Source: Pseudomonas allokribbensis (GTDB lineage: Bacteria > Pseudomonadota > Gammaproteobacteria > Pseudomonadales > Pseudomonadaceae). From it: a DNA stretch of 64,000 nucleotides. The DNA lies in NCBI RefSeq assembly GCF_014863605.1, contig NZ_CP062252.1, positions 6,501,028 to 6,565,027 on the forward strand. The letters run 5' to 3'. A program made the translations under genes and the position numbers. The notes beneath the pieces were generated by a model. That model worked only from the letters and a program-made list of their open reading frames with translations. It ran no database searches and was not told where the DNA came from. This document shows, piece after piece, positions 27,742-37,121 of this stretch. The number at the start of each line of letters is the position of its first letter. The stretch's first letter is position 1.

Positions 27742-28872
27742 ATGAGAGTTCTTCATTTTTTCAAGACGTACCTGCCTGACTCGGTCGGCGGCATCGAGCA
27801 AGTGATCTTCCAGCTCTGCGAAAGCGGCGCCCAGCACGGCATCGAGGGCCAGGTGCTGACCCTCAGCGCCAATCCCGAGCCGGCGGTACTGCAACTCGGC
27901 CAGCACGAAGTGCATCGCGCCAGGCTCGATATCCAGTTCGCTTCCACCGGGTTTTCCTGGAGCGTGTTCAAACAGTTTCGCGAACTGGCCGCCGAAGCCG
28001 ACGTGATCAACTATCACTTCCCGTGGCCGTTCATGGACCTGGTGCATTTCGCCAGCGGTGTGAACAAACCGAGTGTGGTGACCTATCACTCGGACATCAT
28101 TCGCCAGAAGAACCTGCTCAAGCTCTATCGTCCGCTGATGAACCGTTTCCTCGCCAGCGCCGACCGGATTGTCGCGGCCTCGCCGAACTATCTGCACACC
28201 AGTGATGTGTTGCAGCAGTTTCAGGACAAGACCCGTGTCATCCCTTATGGCTTGAACAAGGCCGGTTATCCACAGCCCGACGTCGAACGCATGAACCGCT
28301 GGCGCCAGCAGCTTGGTGATAAGTTTTTCCTGTTCGTCGGGGTGATGCGCTACTACAAAGGCCTGCACATCCTGCTCGAAGCCTTGAAAGACGTGGACTA
28401 CCCGGTGGTGATCGTCGGTGCCGGCCCGCTGGAGCAGGAACTGCACGCCCAGGCCGCTGCGCTGGGGCTGCGCAATATCCACTTCCTCGGACGCCTGAGC
28501 GATGAAGACAAGGTCGCCCTGCTGCAATTGAGCTACGCCATCGTCTTCCCGTCGCATCTGCGCTCGGAAGCGTTCGGCATTTCACTGCTGGAAGGCGCGA
28601 TGTACGGCAAGCCGATGATCTCCAGCGAGATCGGCACCGGCACCAGCTACATCAATATCCACAACGAAACCGGGCTGGTCGTGCCGCCAAGTCATCCACA
28701 GGCGTTTCGCGAAGCGATGCGCACCCTGTGGGAAAACCCGACCCGCGCCGCTGAAATGGGCGTCAAGGCTGAAGCCCGTTACCGGCAGTTATTCACAGCC
28801 GACGAAATGGGTCGCAAGTGGACGGCGCTGTATCAGGAATTGCTGGAGGAAAAGGCGCTGTCCTACGCCTGA
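27742..28872 (+). CDS. wbpZ: GT4 glycosyltransferase, WbpZ-like (first D-rhamnose transferase)
   Basis: 376 aa. The N-terminus MRVLHFFKTYLPDSVGGIEQVIF fits GT4 enzymes of the WbpZ group. The donor site is AIVFPSHLRSEAFGISLLEGAMYGKP. In P. aeruginosa WbpZ adds the first D-rhamnose to the lipid-linked primer. GGGAGG lies in front and the ATG abuts the wbpY stop. It is the last gene of the operon and converges, with a 4-base gap, on the flavin/2Fe-2S fusion gene. No terminator is visible in that gap. Confidence 0.88.
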   Translation: MRVLHFFKTYLPDSVGGIEQVIFQLCESGAQHGIEGQVLTLSANPEPAVLQLGQHEVHRARLDIQFASTGFSWSVFKQFRELAAEADVINYHFPWPFMDLVHFASGVNKPSVVTYHSDIIRQKNLLKLYRPLMNRFLASADRIVAASPNYLHTSDVLQQFQDKTRVIPYGLNKAGYPQPDVERMNRWRQQLGDKFFLFVGVMRYYKGLHILLEALKDVDYPVVIVGAGPLEQELHAQAAALGLRNIHFLGRLSDEDKVALLQLSYAIVFPSHLRSEAFGISLLEGAMYGKPMISSEIGTGTSYINIHNETGLVVPPSHPQAFREAMRTLWENPTRAAEMGVKAEARYRQLFTADEMGRKWTALYQELLEEKALSYA

Positions 28873-28876
28873 TCCT

Positions 28877-30907
28877 CTACAGATCCAGCACCAGCGGCTG
28901 GGCACTTTGCGCCGGCACTGCACAGCAGATCAGCACTTGTCCTTCCTCCGGCACTTCGGCCGGGGGCTGTGGATAATTCACCGCGCCGCTGATCAGCCGC
29001 GTCTTGCAGGTGCCGCAAGATCCTCCGCGACAGCTGAACTCGGGGCGCAAGCCACGACTTTCCGCCAGTTCCAGCAGACTGCCACCATCGGGCTGCCACC
29101 GCGCTTCCTTGGCCGAACGCTCGAAGACCACCGGCACCGAGGTGGTGGCGGCCGGCAATTGTTCGATCACGATGGCGTCCGGGTCGGCCTGCCGCTTGAG
29201 GGTCGAGGGGCCAAAGGTTTCGGCGTGAATCTGGTCGTCGCGCACGTCCAGTTCACGCAGGCTGTCGTAAAGGCCTTGGGTAAAGCCGCCGGGGCCGCAA
29301 AGCACAAAGTCGATCTGATCGAAGTCCTCGACGTCCAGCAGGTTCCTCAGCAATGAGCCGTCGATGCGCCCGTGCAGGTCGTAATCCTCGCCTTCGACCA
29401 GATCAGGCTCCGGCTGGCTGAGCAGGCGCAACACCCGCACCGCATCGCCGGCGTCCTCCAGCAAGCGGTCCAGCTCCGCGCGAAACGGTTGGTCGGCAAG
29501 GCTGCGGGAACTCTGGATCAGCCAGGTCGGACGAATCCGCCGGGTGCGCAGGCCCTGATACACCACCTCACGCAGCATCGACAGCAACGGCGTGATCCCG
29601 ACCCCGGCCGCCAGCAGCACCAAGGGTCGACGCTCCAGCGGCGCCACGGTGAAATGCCCTTGGGGCGAGCGCGCCTCTAGTACGTCACCGACGCGCACCT
29701 GATCGTGCAGGTGCGTCGATATCCGCCCTTCACGCTTTACGCTGATCCGGAAGAAGTCGTCGGATGGCGCACCCGACAGGCTGTAGGTGCGGATATACAC
29801 CTCGCCATCGAGATTGAAGCGCAACGGCAGATGCTGCCCGGCCTGGAACACCGGCAAACCGGCCCCATCCACGGGTTCGAGGTAGAACGAACGAATGTGC
29901 TGGCTCTGCGCTTCAATCCGCGCCACCCGCAGCGGCCGACAGCTGTCTCCCAGGGCCTGGGCCTGCAAACGTGCGTCGGCCTGAGCCCAGGTGCCGGTCA
30001 ACAAACTGGTCGGCGACATGCCGTCGAAGCGCCAGCGCAGGGCCAATGCGCCCGGACGCCGCACCGCTTTTTCCACCTCGAACGTCCACAACCGCTCGGC
30101 GCCTTGGAAGGCTGCGATCTGCGGCCCGTCGAGAATGACCTCGGTGCGGCCGCTGAGCTGTAACAGGTCGCCTGTGGAAAAGTCGATGAACAGCAAGCCG
30201 GCCCGGGGATTGAGCAGCAGGTTGCCGAGAGTGTTGAAGTGCAGGTTGCCGGCAAAATCCGGGATGGTCAGGCGATTGCCTTCCACCCGCACGAAACCGG
30301 CCTGGCCGCCACGGTGCGAAACATCCACCGAACGCTCGCCGTCGACATCGACGTAACTGGCGACGAAGAAGGTGTCGGCCGTTTCGATCAGCGCGACCGC
30401 CGCGTCATCGAGCCCATCGAAATGCTCGGCACGCCGGGTCTGCGGATCCGTCAGCGGCACCCGCTGGAACTGGCGCAACTGAATGTACTGCGGGCAGTTA
30501 CCGAAGGACTGATCGACCGTCAAATCGAAACCCGTAGCCCCCAGATTGCCGATGTGGCCATTGAGGCGATTGCGCCGACGGGTGTGCAACTCGATGCCGA
30601 GCAGCCCGATCGCCGCACCGGCCTGCAACTGTGCCGGGTCATCGGTGGCGGGCAGACTGTCGAAGTGCAATTGCGTTGGCTCGGGAGAATGAGCGAAACC
30701 CGCCTCGCCCTCCAGCACGCTGGCCCACGGACGGCCCTCGGCATCCACCGCGCCGTACAACATGAAAGGCAATTGCTGATAGAACTGACGATGCTGGTCC
30801 GGCATCCAGGTGCGAATCACCTTACGACCGAATTCCTCCATGCGCTCGGCAACGCCGACCTGCGCTTGCAGTTGTCGCTCGCCGGCGTGCCAGGGTGAAC
30901 GTTCCAT
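28877..30907 (-). CDS. PNPOx-like / FAD-NAD(P) reductase / 2Fe-2S ferredoxin fusion protein
   Basis: 676 aa, three modules in one chain. Residues about 40-300 resemble pyridoxamine 5'-phosphate oxidase-like split barrels (FMLYGAVDAEGRPWASVLEG; FVASYVDVDGERSVDVSHRGG; NPRAGLLFIDFSTGDLLQLSG). Residues about 330-570 are a ferredoxin-NADP-reductase type module with FAD-binding RTYSLSG and NAD-binding LLAAGVGITPLLSM. The C-terminus has a plant-type 2Fe-2S site (CRGGSCGTC plus a later Cys in LICCAVP). It is cytosolic, with no signal. A GGGGGAGAGG ribosome-binding site precedes the ATG. It is the last gene after LysR and GST genes in the same direction, suggesting a detoxification or electron-transfer unit. 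The substrate is unknown. Confidence 0.82.
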   Translation of the reverse strand: MERSPWHAGERQLQAQVGVAERMEEFGRKVIRTWMPDQHRQFYQQLPFMLYGAVDAEGRPWASVLEGEAGFAHSPEPTQLHFDSLPATDDPAQLQAGAAIGLLGIELHTRRRNRLNGHIGNLGATGFDLTVDQSFGNCPQYIQLRQFQRVPLTDPQTRRAEHFDGLDDAAVALIETADTFFVASYVDVDGERSVDVSHRGGQAGFVRVEGNRLTIPDFAGNLHFNTLGNLLLNPRAGLLFIDFSTGDLLQLSGRTEVILDGPQIAAFQGAERLWTFEVEKAVRRPGALALRWRFDGMSPTSLLTGTWAQADARLQAQALGDSCRPLRVARIEAQSQHIRSFYLEPVDGAGLPVFQAGQHLPLRFNLDGEVYIRTYSLSGAPSDDFFRISVKREGRISTHLHDQVRVGDVLEARSPQGHFTVAPLERRPLVLLAAGVGITPLLSMLREVVYQGLRTRRIRPTWLIQSSRSLADQPFRAELDRLLEDAGDAVRVLRLLSQPEPDLVEGEDYDLHGRIDGSLLRNLLDVEDFDQIDFVLCGPGGFTQGLYDSLRELDVRDDQIHAETFGPSTLKRQADPDAIVIEQLPAATTSVPVVFERSAKEARWQPDGGSLLELAESRGLRPEFSCRGGSCGTCKTRLISGAVNYPQPPAEVPEEGQVLICCAVPAQSAQPLVLDL

Positions 30908-30952
30908 GACGACCTCTCCCCCACGCCAGCGGCGCAGTCTGGATGGTGAACC

Positions 30953-31579
30953 TCAGGCGCTGGTTTGCAGACCGGCGACGGTACGTGGCATGCCGATGAA
31001 ACCGGGCAATGCTTCAACCCGCGCCAGCCAGGCGCGCACGTTGGCATAGTCGTCCAGCGACACATTGCCTTCCGGCGCATGGGCGATGTAGCTGTAGGCC
31101 GAGACGTCGGCGATGGTCGGCTCGTTTCCGACCAGATACGGGGTCTTGCCCAGTTCCAGATCCATCACCTTCAGCAGGTTGTGCGCACGGGTGATCGCTT
31201 CATCGGCGTTGAGTTTCGCCCCGAACACCGTAACCAGCCGCGCCGCCGCCGGACCAAAGGCAATCGGTCCGGCCGCTGCCGACAGCCAACGCTGGACGCG
31301 CGCCGCGCCGACCGGGTCGCTCGGCAGCCAACGACCGTTGCCGTACTTCTGCGCCAGATACACCAGAATCGCATTGGAATCGGCCAGCACCACGCCGTTG
31401 TCATCAATGGCCGGCACTTGCCCGAAGCTGTTGATCGCCAGGTAGTCGGGTTGTTTGTGCTCGCCCTTGGCCAGATCGACGAAGATCAGTTCGGTCGGCA
31501 GTTGCAACAGGGACAGCATCAGCTCGACCCGGTGGGCGTGGCCGGAACGCGGGAAGTTGTAGAGTTTGATCGCTTGCAT
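30953..31579 (-). CDS. Glutathione S-transferase family protein
   Basis: 208 aa. The N-terminal thioredoxin-like domain ([19 protein letters not shown], then [19 protein letters not shown] with the cis-Pro and glutathione gamma-Glu-binding S/D-S motif) is followed by an all-helical C-terminal domain. Start taken at 31579, where the beta-strand of the fold begins; a longer in-frame start at 31636 is unsupported. It is placed between a LysR regulator and the flavin/2Fe-2S fusion, all on the minus strand with short gaps, and is likely regulated by the LysR protein. Confidence 0.88.
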   Translation of the reverse strand: MQAIKLYNFPRSGHAHRVELMLSLLQLPTELIFVDLAKGEHKQPDYLAINSFGQVPAIDDNGVVLADSNAILVYLAQKYGNGRWLPSDPVGAARVQRWLSAAAGPIAFGPAAARLVTVFGAKLNADEAITRAHNLLKVMDLELGKTPYLVGNEPTIADVSAYSYIAHAPEGNVSLDDYANVRAWLARVEALPGFIGMPRTVAGLQTSA

Positions 31580-31683
31580 GGTCGACTCCGCAGGGCTTAG
31601 GTGCCGCTCAGGAGGGTCGGCGGCCGTGGCAGTCATCTTCCACCTATCGCGAAAACAACAGAATCACCAGCAAACGCAATCCA

Positions 31684-32610
31684 TTATTTCTCTGGATGAA
31701 ATAACGCTGCGTTTTTCAGGGCCGGATGCTCACGCAAGGCGTTCACGGTGTAATCGACAAAACTGCGCACCCGGGCCGGCGCCTTGCGCCCGCCCTGATA
31801 CACCACGTGGATCGGCAAGGGCGGCAACTCGTACTCGGCGAGAACGATTTCCAGCTCACCGGAGGCGATCTTGCCGGCAACCTGATAAGACAGCACCCGG
31901 GTCAGCCCAAGCCCCAGGCAAGCGGCCGCAATCGCGGCCTGATTCGCGGTGACCACCAGCCGAGGCTCGGGCCTGACGCTCAAGGGTTCACCGTCCTCCA
32001 GAAATGGCCAACTGCGCAGTTGGCCGATGGCCGAAGTCGCCACCACCGGCGCGCCCGCCAGCGCTTGTGGATGGGTTGGCCGACCGTGAACGGTAAAATA
32101 CCCAGGCGAGCCGCAGATCACCCGGCGCACCTCACCGACCCGGATCGCATGCTGGTTGCTGTCCGGCAAGTCACCGATGCGGATCGCCACATCGACCCCT
32201 TCCTCGACCATGCTCACCACGCGATCCAGCAGCAAGGCGTTGATGGAAACGTCTGGGTACTGCGTCAGATAACCCGCCATCACCGGTGTGACAAACAGCT
32301 CACCGAACAATACCGGCGCAGTCACCGTCAATTGCCCACGGGGCTGGGTGTGGCTGCCGGCGGCGGAGTCTTCCGCTTCCTGCACCTCGGCAAGAATCCT
32401 CCGACAGTCTTCCAGGTAACGCTGGCCCGCCTCGCTCAGATGCACGCTGCGGGTGGTGCGAATCAGCAATTGCGTACCGATCCGCTGCTCCAGCGCCGCC
32501 ACCGCCCGGGTGATGCTGGCCGCCGACAGACCCAAGCGCCGCGCCGCCGCGGAAAAGCCCTGCTCCTGAGCAACGGCCGCGAAAACCTGCATTTCCTGGA
32601 AGCGATCCAT
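31684..32610 (-). CDS. LysR-family transcriptional regulator
   Basis: 308 aa. The N-terminal helix-turn-helix (FAAVAQEQGFSAAARRLGLSAASITRAVAALEQRIGTQLLIRTTRSVHLSEAG) is followed by a periplasmic-binding-protein-like effector domain beginning GQLTVTAPVLFGELFV. It belongs to the CrgA-like subset common next to GST genes. It sits directly upstream of the GST gene on the same strand, so it is probably co-transcribed with, or a regulator of, the GST/flavoprotein genes. The 228-bp gap to the plus-strand transporter operon is AT-rich and could hold promoters for both directions. Confidence 0.87.
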   Translation of the reverse strand: MDRFQEMQVFAAVAQEQGFSAAARRLGLSAASITRAVAALEQRIGTQLLIRTTRSVHLSEAGQRYLEDCRRILAEVQEAEDSAAGSHTQPRGQLTVTAPVLFGELFVTPVMAGYLTQYPDVSINALLLDRVVSMVEEGVDVAIRIGDLPDSNQHAIRVGEVRRVICGSPGYFTVHGRPTHPQALAGAPVVATSAIGQLRSWPFLEDGEPLSVRPEPRLVVTANQAAIAAACLGLGLTRVLSYQVAGKIASGELEIVLAEYELPPLPIHVVYQGGRKAPARVRSFVDYTVNALREHPALKNAALFHPEK

Positions 32611-32838
32611 GGTGTCCCCGAAGTGGATGAAAAACCGCCTCGCATTATAGGCAGTACCCGATCTTCAACGGGCATGGCCGAACGACCGCCGATCCAGAAT
32701 TGATATTTTTATTTTCAGTTGTATTGATGAATGATTTATTTCGTGTCATTTATAGCCTCGCCGATCACAGGAATGATCCAGCGCGCCACCCGGATGGCGG
32801 GCACCTGTTTTCCTAACGCCCTCCCAGGAGTCGACAAA

Positions 32839-33615
32839 ATGAACAAGACAGAACTTCTAGGTGCTCTGGCGCTGTGCGCATTCAGCTTCATGGCTCATGC
32901 CGATGAAGACAGCCTGCGTATCGGTATCGAAGCCGCCTACCCACCCTTTTCCTACAAAACGCCGGAAGGCAATGTCAGCGGGTTCGACTACGACATCGGC
33001 AACGCCTTGTGCGAAGAGATGAAGGTCAAGTGCGAGTGGGTCATTCAGGAGTTCGACGGCATGATTCCGTCGCTCAAGGTGCGCAAGATCGACGCCGTGC
33101 TGTCGTCGATGTCGATCACCGAAGACCGGATGAAGTCGGTCGACTTCAGCAAAAAGTACTACCACACGCCGGGCAAGTTCGCGATGAAGGCCGGCAACGT
33201 GATCAACGACCCGCTGGTGGACCTCAAGGGCAAGAAACTCGGCGTGCAACGCTCATCGACCTATGACCGGTTTGCCACCGAGCAACTGGAAAAGGCCGGC
33301 GTCGTCGTGGTGCGCTACGGCTCGCAGAACGAAGCCTTCCTCGACCTTGCCTCGGGTCGCCTGGACGCTACCCTCGCCGACATCGTCAACACCGACGAAA
33401 GCTTCATCAAGACACCGGCCGGACAAGGTTTCGCACTGACCGGGCCGGACATCAACGACCCGAAATACTTCGGCCGTGGTGCCGGGATCGCGGTGCGCAA
33501 AGGTGACGTCGCCAACACGGCGCGCCTGAACGCGGCGATCGACGCCATCCGTGCCAACGGCAAATACCAGCAAGTGATGGGCAAGTATTTCGCCTTCGAT
33601 ATCTACGGCGAATAA
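32839..33615 (+). CDS. Amino-acid ABC transporter periplasmic binding protein (AotJ/HisJ/ArtJ-like)
   Basis: 258 aa. The signal peptide MNKTELLGALALCAFSFMAHA is cleaved before DEDSLRIG. The mature protein has the family-3 solute-binding signature FSYKTPEGNVSGFDYDIGNALCEEM. Cationic amino acids (Lys/Arg/Orn/His) are the usual ligands. AGGAG lies 9 bases before the ATG; the open frame extends 36 codons upstream without support. It is first in an operon whose order (binding protein, two permeases, an aspartoacylase-like enzyme, ATPase) copies aotJQMOP of P. aeruginosa. Confidence 0.9.
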   Translation: MNKTELLGALALCAFSFMAHADEDSLRIGIEAAYPPFSYKTPEGNVSGFDYDIGNALCEEMKVKCEWVIQEFDGMIPSLKVRKIDAVLSSMSITEDRMKSVDFSKKYYHTPGKFAMKAGNVINDPLVDLKGKKLGVQRSSTYDRFATEQLEKAGVVVVRYGSQNEAFLDLASGRLDATLADIVNTDESFIKTPAGQGFALTGPDINDPKYFGRGAGIAVRKGDVANTARLNAAIDAIRANGKYQQVMGKYFAFDIYGE

Positions 33616-33638
33616 ACCGTCGTCTCCGCCCGGCGCCA

Positions 33639-33685
33639 GCCCGCTGCGGGCGCCCTTCGGGCTTGTCTTGCGCGCCTTCGGGCGC
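33639..33685 (+). repeat. Three tandem short hairpins between binding-protein and permease genes
   Basis: Consecutive stems GCCCG/CGGGC, GCCC/GGGC and GCGCC-TTCG-GGCGC follow the binding-protein stop. Such intercistronic structures usually protect the upstream mRNA and lower readthrough, giving more binding protein than permease. There is no T-run, so full termination is unlikely. Confidence 0.55.
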
Positions 33686-33704
33686 ACGCTTGAGGAACTT
33701 CATC

Positions 33705-34394
33705 ATGCTCCACGGCTACGGATCGAGCATTCTCGATGGTGCCTGGCTGACCATCAACCTGGCCCTGACCTCCATGTCGCTGGCCATTGCCCTGGGCCTG
33801 ATCGGCGCGGCGTTTCGCCTGTCGCCGCTCAAATGGCTGGCCATGCTCGGGGAAGGCTATACCACCCTGATTCGCGGCATTCCCGATCTGGTGCTGATCC
33901 TGCTGATCTTCTATGGCGGCCAGGATCTGGTGAACCGCATCGCCCTGGCGTGCGGTTACACCCGCTACATCGACATCAATCCCTTCATCGCTGGTGTCTG
34001 CACCATGGGCTTCATTTTTGGCGCCTATCTCTCGGAAACCTTTCGCGGTGCCTTCATGGCCATCCCCAAAGGTCAGGCAGAAGCCGGTGCGGCCTATGGC
34101 ATGCGCGGCACGCAAGTGTTCTGGCGGATTCTGGTGCCGCAGATGATCCGTTTCGCCATTCCGGGATTCACCAACAACTGGCTGGTGCTGACCAAATCCA
34201 CCGCGCTGATTTCGGTCATCGGCCTGCAGGACATGATGTTCAAGGCCAAGAACGCCGCCGACGCCACTCACGAGCCGTTCACGTTTTTCATCGCGGTGGC
34301 GGCGCTTTACCTGATGCTCACCAGCGTGTCGCTGCTGGTGCTGCGCGCTCTGGAAAAACACTATTCGGTCGGCATCAAAGCCGCCGAGTTGTGA
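33705..34394 (+). CDS. Amino-acid ABC transporter permease (AotQ/HisQ-like)
   Basis: 229 aa inner-membrane protein with about five helices. The binding-protein-dependent transport (EAA) loop is present around GQAEAGAAYGMRGTQVFWRILVPQMIRFAIPG. GAGGA lies before the ATG at 33705. It pairs with the next permease in a heterodimer. It is homologous in order to aotQ of the arginine/ornithine system. Confidence 0.9.
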   Translation: MLHGYGSSILDGAWLTINLALTSMSLAIALGLIGAAFRLSPLKWLAMLGEGYTTLIRGIPDLVLILLIFYGGQDLVNRIALACGYTRYIDINPFIAGVCTMGFIFGAYLSETFRGAFMAIPKGQAEAGAAYGMRGTQVFWRILVPQMIRFAIPGFTNNWLVLTKSTALISVIGLQDMMFKAKNAADATHEPFTFFIAVAALYLMLTSVSLLVLRALEKHYSVGIKAAEL

Positions 34395-34407
34395 GGAGAA
34401 CCTGCCG

Positions 34408-35106
34408 ATGATTCTCGACTACAACCTGATCTGGGAAAACCTGCCGCTGTATTTCGACGGCGCCTTGTTGACCCTCAAAGTCCTGCTCATTTCCCTGAGC
34501 CTGGGGCTGGTCCTGGCGGTTCCGCTGGCGCTGATGCGGGTGTCGCGCTCGCCACTGCTCAGCTTCCCGGCGTGGCTCTACACCTACGTGATTCGCGGCA
34601 CGCCGATGCTGGTGCAACTGTTCCTGATCTATTACGGCCTGGCGCAGTTCGAATCGGTGCGCCAAAGCGTGCTCTGGCCCTACCTCTCCAGCGCCACGTT
34701 CTGTGCCTGCCTGGCGTTCGCCATCAATACCAGTGCCTACAGCGCGGAATTGCTGGCGGGCAGTCTGAAGTCCACGTCTCACGGCGAAATCGAAGCCGCC
34801 CGGGCGATGGGCATGTCCCGCCTGACCCTGTACCGCCGCATCCTGCTGCCATCGGCCTTGCGCCGGGCATTGCCGCAGTACAGCAACGAAGTGTTGATGA
34901 TGCTGCAAACCACCAGCCTGGCCTCGATCGTCACGCTGGTGGATATCACCGGCGCGGCGCGCACGGTGAGCTCGCGGTTCTATATGCCGTTCGAAGCGTT
35001 CATCACCGCCGGCCTCGTCTACCTCGCCCTGACTTTCATTCTGGTGCGCCTGTTCAAGCTGGCCGAACGCCGCTGGCTGGCCTACCTGGCACCGCGCAAG
35101 CACTAA
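34408..35106 (+). CDS. Amino-acid ABC transporter permease (AotM/HisM-like)
   Basis: 232 aa with about five helices. The EAA loop is GEIEAARAMGMSRLTLYRRILLPSALRRALPQ. The upstream motif YVIRGTPMLVQLFLIYYG is typical of HisM-type permeases. GAGGAG lies 8 bases before the ATG. It is the second permease of the heterodimer with the preceding gene, 13 bases away. Confidence 0.9.
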   Translation: MILDYNLIWENLPLYFDGALLTLKVLLISLSLGLVLAVPLALMRVSRSPLLSFPAWLYTYVIRGTPMLVQLFLIYYGLAQFESVRQSVLWPYLSSATFCACLAFAINTSAYSAELLAGSLKSTSHGEIEAARAMGMSRLTLYRRILLPSALRRALPQYSNEVLMMLQTTSLASIVTLVDITGAARTVSSRFYMPFEAFITAGLVYLALTFILVRLFKLAERRWLAYLAPRKH

Positions 35107-35115
35107 GGAGCTGAC

Positions 35116-36228
35116 ATGGAAAAGATTCAATACCTGTTGCCGTGGAGCGCTTCGGGCACCGAGCGGACACTGTCGGTGTTCCGGTTTGGCGCCGGCCCGC
35201 GCAAGGCGTACATCCAGGCCTCCCTGCATGCCGACGAGCTGCCGGGGATGCGCGTGGCCGTCGAGCTCAAGCGCCGCCTGCTGCAACTGGAAGCACAGGG
35301 TCGCCTGAACGGCGTGATCGAACTGGTGCCGATGGCCAATCCGATCGGCATCGCCCAGATGTTCCAGGCCACCCATCAAGGTCGCTTCGAGTTCGCCAGC
35401 GGCAAGAACTTCAATCGCGACTTCCCGGAGCTGGCCGAAGCCGTGGCGCCATTGCTCAAAGGCCGGTTGGGCGATGACGCCGACGCCAACGTCGCGCTGA
35501 TCCGCCGCGCCTTGATCGACACCCTCGCCGACATGCCGCCACCGACCTCGGAACTCGATGGCCTGCGTCGCCTGTTGCTGCAACATGCCTGTGACGCCGA
35601 TGTGGTGCTCGACCTGCACTGCGATTTCGAGTCGGTGATGCTGCTCTACACCATGCCGCAACACTGGGGACGCCTGCATTCACTGGCCGCACGCCTCGGT
35701 GCCGAGGTCACGTTGCTGGCCGAAGACGCTGGCGGCAGTGCTTTCGACGAGGCCTGTGCGGTGCCGTGGCTGCGCCTGACCGAACTGTTCCCGGAAGCCA
35801 ACATTCCCTTGGCCTGCGCGGCGACCACCATCGAATTGCGCGGCATGGCCGACACCGAACGCGAGCAATGCACCCACAGTGCGCAGGCGATTCTCGGCTA
35901 CCTCGCCGAACAGGGATTGATCAGCGGTGAATGGCCGCCAGCACCGTCGAGTCGTTGCGAAGCGATGCCGTTCGCCGGCGCGCAGTACGCCTGTGCGCCG
36001 CACCCGGGCGTGGTCAGTTTCCTGCAACCGCTGGGGGCGCGGGTCAAGGTCGGCGATCCGCTGTTCGAAGTCCATGATCCGCTCAACGACCGTCACAGCA
36101 TCGTCCGCGCCTGCACCGACGGCGTGCTCTATGCCCGCGAACGCCTGCGCTTTGCCCAGCCCGGTCTGTGGCTGGCCAAGGTCGCCGGTTTCACCCCTAT
36201 TCGCCAAGGCCGCTTGCTCAGCGACTGA
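35116..36228 (+). CDS. Succinylglutamate desuccinylase/aspartoacylase-family protein (AotO-like)
   Basis: 370 aa zinc carboxypeptidase-like hydrolase. The metal-binding HADELPG (H38, E41) and a later His in DLHCD (about 165-170) are visible. Family members remove acyl groups from N-acyl amino acids. Position four in a binding protein-permease-permease-enzyme-ATPase operon equals aotO of aotJQMOP. It may deacylate or otherwise process an imported N-acylated amino acid. AAGGAG lies 8 bases before the ATG. Its exact substrate is unknown. The C-terminus has a beta-rich extension (PHPGVVSFLQPLGARVKVGDPL) like a biotinyl/lipoyl-type barrel. Confidence 0.82.
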   Translation: MEKIQYLLPWSASGTERTLSVFRFGAGPRKAYIQASLHADELPGMRVAVELKRRLLQLEAQGRLNGVIELVPMANPIGIAQMFQATHQGRFEFASGKNFNRDFPELAEAVAPLLKGRLGDDADANVALIRRALIDTLADMPPPTSELDGLRRLLLQHACDADVVLDLHCDFESVMLLYTMPQHWGRLHSLAARLGAEVTLLAEDAGGSAFDEACAVPWLRLTELFPEANIPLACAATTIELRGMADTEREQCTHSAQAILGYLAEQGLISGEWPPAPSSRCEAMPFAGAQYACAPHPGVVSFLQPLGARVKVGDPLFEVHDPLNDRHSIVRACTDGVLYARERLRFAQPGLWLAKVAGFTPIRQGRLLSD

Positions 36229-36246
36229 TGCCAGAGAGTTCACATC

Positions 36247-37011
36247 ATGTACAAACTTGAAATTCAGGACCTGCACAAAAGCTACGGCGCCCACCAGGTG
36301 CTCAAGGGCGTGTCCCTGCAGGCCCAGGCCGGAGACGTGATCAGCATCATCGGCTCCAGCGGGTCAGGCAAAAGCACCTTCCTGCGTTGCATCAACCTGC
36401 TGGAACAACCCAACGCCGGCAGCATTGTGCTCAATGGCGAACCGCTGAAACTGGTGGCCAACAAACTGGGCGGGCTCAAGGCAGCCGAACCCCGGCAGTT
36501 GCAACGCATGCGTTCACGGTTGTCGATGGTGTTTCAGCACTTCAACCTGTGGTCGCACATGAGCGCCCTGGAGAACGTCATGGAAGCCCCGGTGCATGTG
36601 CTGGGTGTGGGCAAGAAAGAGGCCCGGGAAAAGGCTGAGCACTATCTGAACAAAGTCGGCGTGGCGCATCGCAAGGATGCCTGGCCCGCCCACATGTCGG
36701 GTGGCGAACAGCAGCGTGTGGCGATTGCCCGTGCACTGGCCATGGAACCGGAAGTGATGCTGTTCGACGAGCCCACTTCGGCGCTCGATCCAGAACTGGT
36801 GGGTGAAGTGCTGCGGGTCATGCAGGACCTCGCCCAGGAGGGTCGTACCATGGTGGTCGTGACCCACGAAATGGGCTTCGCCCGCGAGGTTTCCAATCAA
36901 TTGGTGTTCCTGCACAAAGGGCTGGTCGAGGAGCGCGGAGATCCACGTGAAGTGCTGGTCAATCCGCAGTCAGAACGCCTCCAGCAGTTTCTGGCCGGGA
37001 GCCTGAAGTAA
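36247..37011 (+). CDS. Amino-acid ABC transporter ATP-binding protein (AotP/HisP-like)
   Basis: 254 aa. Walker [10 protein letters not shown], signature [16 protein letters not shown] and Walker [15 protein letters not shown] are intact. The insertion [24 protein letters not shown] is typical of HisP-type ATPases. It energises the two permeases upstream. Last structural gene of the transporter operon; a possible weak terminator (37045-37073) follows. Confidence 0.92.
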   Translation: MYKLEIQDLHKSYGAHQVLKGVSLQAQAGDVISIIGSSGSGKSTFLRCINLLEQPNAGSIVLNGEPLKLVANKLGGLKAAEPRQLQRMRSRLSMVFQHFNLWSHMSALENVMEAPVHVLGVGKKEAREKAEHYLNKVGVAHRKDAWPAHMSGGEQQRVAIARALAMEPEVMLFDEPTSALDPELVGEVLRVMQDLAQEGRTMVVVTHEMGFAREVSNQLVFLHKGLVEERGDPREVLVNPQSERLQQFLAGSLK

Positions 37012-37044
37012 GCCCGACCGCTTCGCCCGGCGTTGTCCTGCAAC

Positions 37045-37073
37045 GGTTGGCTTCGGATACACTCCAGCCAACC
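37045..37073 (+). terminator. Weak hairpin after the transporter operon
   Basis: Arms GGTTGGCT/AGCCAACC (8 bp) enclose a 13-base loop between the ATPase and RpiR genes. Only a short TTG follows, so termination would be partial. Confidence 0.35.
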
Positions 37074-37121
37074 TTGTCAGGCGCAGCCCTTCTCTCACTT
37101 TCAGGAACTGTTGATCCGGAT

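Noticed and set aside
32825..32850. Hfq/Crc-type motif at the transporter binding-protein start
   Set aside because: Has only isolated AAN units, not a run comparable to that of hutT.
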